From: JAAYGD01 sp964428195
GTDB taxonomy: Bacteria > Bacillota_I > Bacilli_A > RF39 > UBA660
NCBI GenBank assembly: GCA_964428195.1
Contig: CAYRXC010000009.1
Coordinates: forward strand, 1 to 26,221
Direction: 5' to 3'
DNA length: 26,221 bases
The position numbers were made by a program, and so were the translations under genes. This document shows, piece by piece, positions 21,226 to 26,221 of this stretch. Numbering within the stretch: the stretch's first letter is position 1; each line of letters starts with the position of its first letter. Below the pieces are notes generated by a model. The model ran no database searches. It saw only the letters and a program-made list of their open reading frames with translations, and had not been told where the DNA came from.

Positions 21226-23892
21226 ATGAATGAACAATGGCATGCACTTGAAAAAGATGAAGTAGTAGAAAAGTTAAATAGTACTATAAGTGGTTTATCG
21301 AGTGAAGAAGTAAACGAAAGAATAAAAAAATATGGAAAAAACATTTTGCCTAAAGCTAAGAAAGATACTTTATTAAAAGTATTTTTAAGACAATTTGTTA
21401 ATCCCATTATATATATGCTTATTATCGCAATAATATTATCGGTAATTGTTGGAGAATATGTAGATGCTATATTTATTTTTCTTGTAATTTTTCTAGATAC
21501 GTCATTGGGGACCTTTCAAGAATGGAAATCAGGAAAAAATGCCGAAGCACTTCAAAAACTAATAAAAGTAGAAACAAAAGTATTGAGAAATGGAATAGAA
21601 ATATCTTTAGACTCTGAAGATATTGTTGTAGGAGATATTGTTATATTAGAATCGGGAGATAAAATTCCGGCAGATTCCAGAATAATATCATCTTCAAATC
21701 TTCTTGTTAATGAAGCAATATTAACTGGTGAATCTCTTCCTTCAGAAAAAGAAGAGGGAGTAATTAAAGAAGAGTCTCAAATATTAGAAAGAAATAACAT
21801 GCTTTATGCTGGTACAGATGTTGTAAGAGGAAGGTGTAAAGCAATTGTAGTTTCAATTGGTATAGAAACTGAAATAGGCCATATAGCAAATAGAGTTCTG
21901 TTAACGGATGACACAGTGTCACCTTTGAGTGTTAGGATGGAAAAGTTTACAAAACAGATTGGAATATTTACTGCAATCATAGCATTAATAATTTCAGTAA
22001 TTTTATATTTTGAAGGATATATAATGAGGGAAATATTCTTCTCGGTTGTTGCTCTTTCGGTATCTGCAATTCCCGAAGGATTACCACTTGTCGTTACGAT
22101 GGTTTTATCTATAGCATCAAACAAGATGGCAAAAAAGAATGTCTTAGTAAAAAAATTAAAATCAGTTGAAAGTTTAGGAAGTTGTACAATAATAGCAAGC
22201 GATAAAACGGGAACACTTACATTAAATGAGCAGACTGCGAAAAAACTTGTTTTTCCTAATGATATAATATTTGAAATTACTGGAGTCGGATATAATGATG
22301 AGGGAACAGTATTGTTTGAAGACAAAGAAATTCATAATAAAGAAATTGAGGAGCTTGCAAAATTATGTGTGCTAAATAATGAGGCTACACTTAACAAAGA
22401 AAATAATAAATGGACTTATGTTGGAGATTCTATTGATATTGCTTTCCTATCTTTTGGAAAAAAGCTATCTATAAATAGAGAAGAATTGGATTATGAGATT
22501 CTAGATTCAATTCCTTATGAGTCATATTTAAAATATTCGGCAATCTTCTACAAGGAAAAAGGTGATATTTATTGTACAGTAAAAGGCTCTCCAGAAAAGA
22601 TAATGGAATTCTGTGATACTTTTTTGTTAAATGGTAAAGAGGAAAAAATAGATAAAAAAATAATAGAGAAACAAAATGAATCTCTTGCCAAGAGTGGTTA
22701 TAGAGTAATTGCTGTTGCTAAAGGCAAAATTAGTGGTGAACTATCCAAATATAGGCAAGAAGATATTAAACAAATGACTTTAGTAGGAATGGTAGGATTT
22801 ATAGATCCTGTTAGAGAAGAGGCATTATTTTCTATAAAAGAATGTAATGATGCATCTATTAAAACTGTAATGATAACTGGAGATCATCCTTTAACTGCTT
22901 TTCATATTGGAAAAGAATTAAATATTGCTAGTAAATATGAAGAGGTTGCTACAGGAATAGATATAGATAATATGTTCAAAAAAGGATATAAAGAATTTGA
23001 TTCATTCGTTAAAAATATAAAAATATTTGCAAGAGTAAATCCAAATCAAAAATATGAAATAATTGAATCTTATAAAAGACAAGGAGAATTTGTTGCGGTA
23101 ACTGGTGATGGTGTAAACGATGCTCTTGCTTTAAAAAGTGCTAATATAGGTATTGCAATGGGTAGTGGAACAGACATTGCTAAAGAAACAAGTTCTATGA
23201 TTATTACTGACGATAACTTTACTTCGATTGTAACGGGTATTAGAGAAGGAAGAAATGCTTATGACAATGTAAGAAAAGTAATATATATGTTATTGTCTTG
23301 CGGATTAGCGGAAGTATTATTTTTTATATTATCGATTGCATTTGGGTTACCTATACCTCTCATAGCATTACAGCTTCTATGGTTGAATCTCGTAACCGAT
23401 GGAATTCAAGATATAGCTCTTGCATTTGAAAAGGGAGAACCAGATTCTATGAAGAAAAAGCCAAGAAATCCAAAAGAGAATATCTTTAATTCCTTGTTGA
23501 TTAAAGAATTAGCTATAGCTGGTATATTTACGGGTATCGTCGTATTCTTATTATTTAAATATCTTATTGATTCGGGAATGGATGTTATGTTAGCAAGGAG
23601 TTATGTGGTTTTACTGATGGTATTTATTCAAAATATTCATGTATTTAATTGCAGGAGTGAGTCAAGATCTGCTTTTAAAACCCCATTAAAAGATAATAAA
23701 TTTATTGTATTTAGTATAATAGGAGTATTGCTTTTGCAGTTTATTGTTACTAACAACACACTATTAAGCGGTATATTAAAACTGAAACCTATTCCAGTTG
23801 ATCATATATTATATATATTTTTATTAGCGCTTCCTATATTATTATTGATGGAAATATTTAAATTTATTAATAGTAAAAAAATAAATAAATAA
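21226..23892 (+). CDS. P2-type cation-transporting ATPase (Ca2+-ATPase-like)
   Basis: ATG 21226 (888 aa) follows AGGTGA; the in-frame GTG at 21217 is part of that site. It exports a cation, most likely Ca2+, using ATP. In order: N-terminal cation ATPase domain starting WHALEKDEVVEKL, TM1-2 (about 58-98), actuator TGES (167-170), TM4 with AIPEGLP (281-287; Glu284 a typical Ca2+ ligand), the phosphorylated Asp326 in SDKTGTLT, nucleotide-domain KGSPEKIMEFC, MITGDHPLTA, and the hinge VTGDGVNDALAL, then TM5-TM10 with LWLNLVTDGIQDIALAFE in TM6. Length matches SERCA/YloB-type pumps. TM6 reads DGIQD rather than the SERCA DGLPA, so Na+ or another cation cannot be excluded. It is single-gene, with no partner transporter nearby. 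Confidence 0.92.
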   Translation: MNEQWHALEKDEVVEKLNSTISGLSSEEVNERIKKYGKNILPKAKKDTLLKVFLRQFVNPIIYMLIIAIILSVIVGEYVDAIFIFLVIFLDTSLGTFQEWKSGKNAEALQKLIKVETKVLRNGIEISLDSEDIVVGDIVILESGDKIPADSRIISSSNLLVNEAILTGESLPSEKEEGVIKEESQILERNNMLYAGTDVVRGRCKAIVVSIGIETEIGHIANRVLLTDDTVSPLSVRMEKFTKQIGIFTAIIALIISVILYFEGYIMREIFFSVVALSVSAIPEGLPLVVTMVLSIASNKMAKKNVLVKKLKSVESLGSCTIIASDKTGTLTLNEQTAKKLVFPNDIIFEITGVGYNDEGTVLFEDKEIHNKEIEELAKLCVLNNEATLNKENNKWTYVGDSIDIAFLSFGKKLSINREELDYEILDSIPYESYLKYSAIFYKEKGDIYCTVKGSPEKIMEFCDTFLLNGKEEKIDKKIIEKQNESLAKSGYRVIAVAKGKISGELSKYRQEDIKQMTLVGMVGFIDPVREEALFSIKECNDASIKTVMITGDHPLTAFHIGKELNIASKYEEVATGIDIDNMFKKGYKEFDSFVKNIKIFARVNPNQKYEIIESYKRQGEFVAVTGDGVNDALALKSANIGIAMGSGTDIAKETSSMIITDDNFTSIVTGIREGRNAYDNVRKVIYMLLSCGLAEVLFFILSIAFGLPIPLIALQLLWLNLVTDGIQDIALAFEKGEPDSMKKKPRNPKENIFNSLLIKELAIAGIFTGIVVFLLFKYLIDSGMDVMLARSYVVLLMVFIQNIHVFNCRSESRSAFKTPLKDNKFIVFSIIGVLLLQFIVTNNTLLSGILKLKPIPVDHILYIFLLALPILLLMEIFKFINSKKINK

Positions 23893-23898
23893 AAATTG

Positions 23899-23907
23899 TG
23901 GTATACT
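23899..23907 (+). promoter_or_regulatory. Extended -10 promoter of queH-proS
   Basis: TGGTATACT (TATACT at 23902-23907), 20 bp before the queH start; there is no clear -35 in the AT-rich upstream sequence. Confidence 0.5.
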
Positions 23908-23927
23908 TTATTTGATGAGAGGTAATT

Positions 23928-24461
23928 ATGAAAGTTTTGCTTCATGTTTGTTGTGCACCCTGTAGTATCGAGTGTATTAAGCGTTTAAGGGAAGAAGGTA
24001 ATGAAGTTACCGGTTTTTGGTTTAATCCTAATATACATCCTTTAACAGAATATAAAGCTAGATTAAAAGGAATCAAAGAATATTCTAAAAACATTGGATT
24101 AGAAATGGTTTATGTCGACGATTATGGGTTAAGAAAATTTATTAAAAATGTTATAAAAGATTTAGATAATAGATGTGAATATTGCTATAGAGCTAGATTA
24201 GAAGAGACTGCCAAATACGCAAAAGAAAACAATTATGATGCTTTTACAACAACATTATTGATTAGTCCTTATCAAAGGCATGAAGTAATAAAAAATATCG
24301 GATATGAATTAGAAAAAAAATATAATATTAAATTCATGTATATTGATTTTAGAGAAAACTTTAGAGAAGGGCAAAAAAAAGCTAAAGAACTCGAAATATA
24401 TATGCAAAAATATTGTGGATGTATATTTAGTGAGGAAGAAAGATATAAAGGTGGAAAATGA
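23928..24461 (+). CDS. queH: Epoxyqueuosine reductase QueH
   Basis: ATG 23928 follows GAGAGG. The 177-aa protein (formerly DUF208) carries out the last step of queuosine synthesis, reducing epoxyqueuosine in tRNA anticodons GUN; it replaces QueG in many Firmicutes. The iron-sulfur and active-site cysteines are all present: HVCCAPC (Cys8, Cys9, Cys12), CEYCYRARL near residue 84 and YCGCIFSE near the C-terminus. GFWFNPNIHP and TTTLLISPYQRHE are further family signatures. It is coupled to proS by an ATGA overlap. No other queuosine gene is in the window, so the cell may salvage precursor. Confidence 0.95.
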   Translation: MKVLLHVCCAPCSIECIKRLREEGNEVTGFWFNPNIHPLTEYKARLKGIKEYSKNIGLEMVYVDDYGLRKFIKNVIKDLDNRCEYCYRARLEETAKYAKENNYDAFTTTLLISPYQRHEVIKNIGYELEKKYNIKFMYIDFRENFREGQKKAKELEIYMQKYCGCIFSEEERYKGGK

Positions 24462-26143
24462 AATTAAAAAATACTTATTTTTATACTTTAAGAGAAGATT
24501 CAAAAGATGAAGATTCCTTGAGTGGAAATTTATTAGTAAGAAGCGGTATGATTAAGAAGAGTTCTTCTGGCGTTTATATGTTTATGCCTTTGGGTTATAA
24601 AGTTTTGAACAATATTCAAAAAATAATTAGAGAAGAAATGAATAATGCAGGAGCAATGGAATTATTAATGCCTTCTTTAATACAAGAAGAAATATATGAA
24701 AAATCAGGAAGAAGAGATATTATTGGTTCTAGTATGTTCTCTTTAAAAGACAGATATGATAGAAAATATGCACTAGGCCCAACTCATGAAGAATTATTTG
24801 CAATTGCAGCTTCAATGAAAATAAAATCTTATAAAGATTTGCCTTTTAATTTATATCAATTTGGAAATAAATTCAGAGATGAAGCTAGACCAAGATATGG
24901 ATTGATTAGAGTAAGAGAATTTATTATGAAAGATGCCTATTCTTTCGATAAGGATATATTTGGATTAGACACATCTTATAATAAAATGTTTGAAGCTTAT
25001 AAAAGATCATTTGATCGAATGAAGTTAGATTATAAAATTGTAACTGCTGATACAGGTATAATGGGTGGATTATTATCTGAAGAGTTTCAAGCTATTACTG
25101 ATTTGGGAGAAGACACAATCGTATTATGCGATAAATGTGACTATGCTTCTAATATTGAAGTATCTAGCTGCATTAATAATTCAATAAATAATGATGAAAA
25201 AGAATTAGAAAAAGAATTAATCGAAACTAAAGATGCTAAAACAATAGAACAAGTGTCTAATTTTTTAAATGAATCAAAAGATAAGTTTGTAAAAACTTTA
25301 ATATACAAAATAGATGATAAACACTATGCACTATTACTCAAAGGTGATGACGAATTAAATGAAATCAAGGTTCAAAAACTACTAAACGCTAAGTCAATTG
25401 AGCTAGCTGATTTTAGTGAGGTAGAAAGAATAACTAATTCAAAAATTGGATTTGCAGGGCCATTAAACTTAAATATTGAAATAATAGTGGATAACGAAGT
25501 ATTGAATATGAAAAATTTTACTGTAGGTGCAAACAAAACTGATTATCATTATAAAAATGTCAATTTAAAGGATTTCAATTATAAAAGCGCCGACATAAGA
25601 AATATTAAAGAAGGAGATAAATGTCCTAAATGCGGAGGAAAGATATACTTCAAAAAAGGAATAGAAATAGGAAACACTTTCAAATTAGGAACAAAATATT
25701 CAGAGGCTATGAAATTATTATATTTAGATGAATCCAACAACTTAAAACCTGTTATTATGGGTTCATATGGAATTGGACTTGGAAGATGTATTGGAGCAAT
25801 CGTTGAACAAAATCATGATGATAAAGGAATAATCTGGCCTTATAATGTTGCGCCATATAAAGTGTGTGTAGTTCCAGCAAACAGTAATGATCAAAACCAA
25901 ATAGAATTAGCAAATAAAATCTATTCAGACTTGTTAAGCAACAATATTGAAACTATGTTAGACGACAGAGATGAAAGACTTGGAGTAAAGCTTAACGATA
26001 TGGATTTAATAGGAATTCCTATTAGAATATTAGTAGGAAAGAAATCCACAGAAAATATAGTTGAAATGAAATATAGAGATAAATCCGAAGTAGAAGAAAT
26101 TTCTATTGACAAGTTAGCAAATATAATATTGAACTTAAATTAG
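24458..26143 (+). CDS. proS: Prolyl-tRNA synthetase, bacterial type with editing domain
   Basis: The start lies in an ATGA overlap with queH. The 561-aa enzyme charges tRNA-Pro. Class II motifs: motif 1 around SGVYMFMPLGYKVL (38-50), LGPTHEELF (106-114), motif 2 FRDEARPRYGLIRVREF (about 138-154) and motif 3 GSYGIGLGRCIGAI (about 428-441). A CDKCDYASN pair (about 223) and CPKCGGK (about 392) flank the inserted YbaK-like editing domain (about 235-380), which deacylates Ala-tRNA-Pro. The C-terminal anticodon-binding domain ends the protein. It is complete and of usual length. No T-box leader is visible, since the gene lies directly against queH. Confidence 0.97.
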   Translation: MKLKNTYFYTLREDSKDEDSLSGNLLVRSGMIKKSSSGVYMFMPLGYKVLNNIQKIIREEMNNAGAMELLMPSLIQEEIYEKSGRRDIIGSSMFSLKDRYDRKYALGPTHEELFAIAASMKIKSYKDLPFNLYQFGNKFRDEARPRYGLIRVREFIMKDAYSFDKDIFGLDTSYNKMFEAYKRSFDRMKLDYKIVTADTGIMGGLLSEEFQAITDLGEDTIVLCDKCDYASNIEVSSCINNSINNDEKELEKELIETKDAKTIEQVSNFLNESKDKFVKTLIYKIDDKHYALLLKGDDELNEIKVQKLLNAKSIELADFSEVERITNSKIGFAGPLNLNIEIIVDNEVLNMKNFTVGANKTDYHYKNVNLKDFNYKSADIRNIKEGDKCPKCGGKIYFKKGIEIGNTFKLGTKYSEAMKLLYLDESNNLKPVIMGSYGIGLGRCIGAIVEQNHDDKGIIWPYNVAPYKVCVVPANSNDQNQIELANKIYSDLLSNNIETMLDDRDERLGVKLNDMDLIGIPIRILVGKKSTENIVEMKYRDKSEVEEISIDKLANIILNLN

Positions 26144-26157
26144 AAAAATGTTATTAT
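26129..26157 (+). promoter_or_regulatory. Probable tRNA-Gly promoter
   Basis: TTGAAC (26129-26134), exactly 17 bp, then TATTAT (26152-26157). The -35 sits at the end of proS, 6 bp before its stop. The predicted transcript start is about 16 nt before the tRNA. Confidence 0.5.
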
Positions 26158-26178
26158 AAATGTACTCGCATTTATAAT
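26153..26178 (+). other. Short AT-rich hairpin between proS and tRNA-Gly
   Basis: A perfect 10-bp inverted repeat, ATTATAAATG (26153-26162) with CATTTATAAT (26169-26178), has a 6-nt loop. There is no T-run after it, so it is not a classical terminator. It could be a weak terminator of proS or structure in the tRNA leader. Confidence 0.45.
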
Positions 26179-26180
26179 AT

Positions 26181-26221
26181 GCAGGTGTAGTACAATGGTT
26201 CGTATGCGGCCTTGCCAAGGC
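26181..26221 (+). tRNA. tRNA-Gly (anticodon GCC), 3' part cut by window edge
   Basis: Acceptor 5' strand GCAGGTG (26181-26187), TA, D-stem GTAC ... GTAT, then anticodon loop TTGCCAA (26212-26218) with anticodon GCC at 26214-26216. The sequence ends within the 3' anticodon stem, so the T arm and acceptor 3' strand are outside the window. Confidence 0.85.

Noticed and set aside
21804..22325. 173-codon minus-strand ORF
   Set aside because: It lies wholly opposite the P-type ATPase, which has all catalytic motifs; no start signal is seen.
24380..24460. T-box leader for proS
   Set aside because: The gene overlaps queH by 4 bp and there is no room for, or sign of, a T-box structure upstream of queH either.
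1..26221. TGA read as Trp (mollicute-type code), considered because of the AT-richness
   Set aside because: TGA ends coaE, coaD, queH and others at ATGA overlaps, and Trp is encoded by TGG throughout.

Overview
The window comes from an AT-rich, low-GC Gram-positive chromosome. It uses the standard bacterial code: TGG encodes Trp, and TGA is a genuine stop, as in several ATGA stop/start overlaps. Strong AGGAGG-type ribosome binding sites, CIRCE heat-shock operators, a SipW-type signal peptidase, PopT/DUF368, QueH and bacterial-type ProS suggest an uncultured member of the Bacilli (an RF39- or Erysipelotrichales-like gut lineage). That placement is inference, because there is no rRNA in the window.

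Region 1 (1-9.3 kb) looks like a cell-surface or matrix-fibre locus. It opens inside a giant exported protein (1419 residues visible, left end missing). Its first ~510 residues are 25-residue YGG-box repeats, and these are themselves arranged in a four-repeat, 300-bp superperiod. Next come a 42-codon ORF and a 493-aa helical protein, then a tight run of genes: a signal-peptidase-like protein lacking the catalytic residues, a TasA-like exported protein, a complete SipW-type signal peptidase and a second TasA-like protein. A third SipW-type substrate (328 aa) follows with its own strong promoter and terminator. The likely scheme is that SipW processes the three small substrates to build an extracellular fibre or matrix, with the giant solenoid as a further surface component. 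This is the most interesting part of the window.

Region 2 (9.3-12.4 kb) holds a small membrane protein with its own terminator, then an SDR oxidoreductase / PLP-dependent lyase (aluminium-resistance family) / PopT undecaprenyl-phosphate flippase operon. Region 3 (12.4-14.9 kb) is a divergent heat-shock pair, htpG and hsp20, each with a good promoter and its own CIRCE operator, followed by tRNA-Cys.

Region 4 (15-21.1 kb) holds a short WYL-domain regulator, a HAM1-type NTP pyrophosphatase, a LysR regulator divergent from coaE, and an overlapping coaE-coaD-MBL hydrolase chain. It ends with an ArsP_2-type membrane transporter that converges on an unrecognised 335-aa protein. Region 5 (21.2-26.2 kb) carries a P2-type cation ATPase, queH translationally coupled to proS, and the 5' part of a tRNA-Gly cut by the right edge.

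No insertion sequences, phage genes, CRISPR arrays or attachment sites were seen. No gene-free stretch exceeds about 160 bp. Several promoters carry an extended -10 (TGnTATAAT) with a weak -35. Two convergent gene ends are punctuated by terminators that run into coding sequence.
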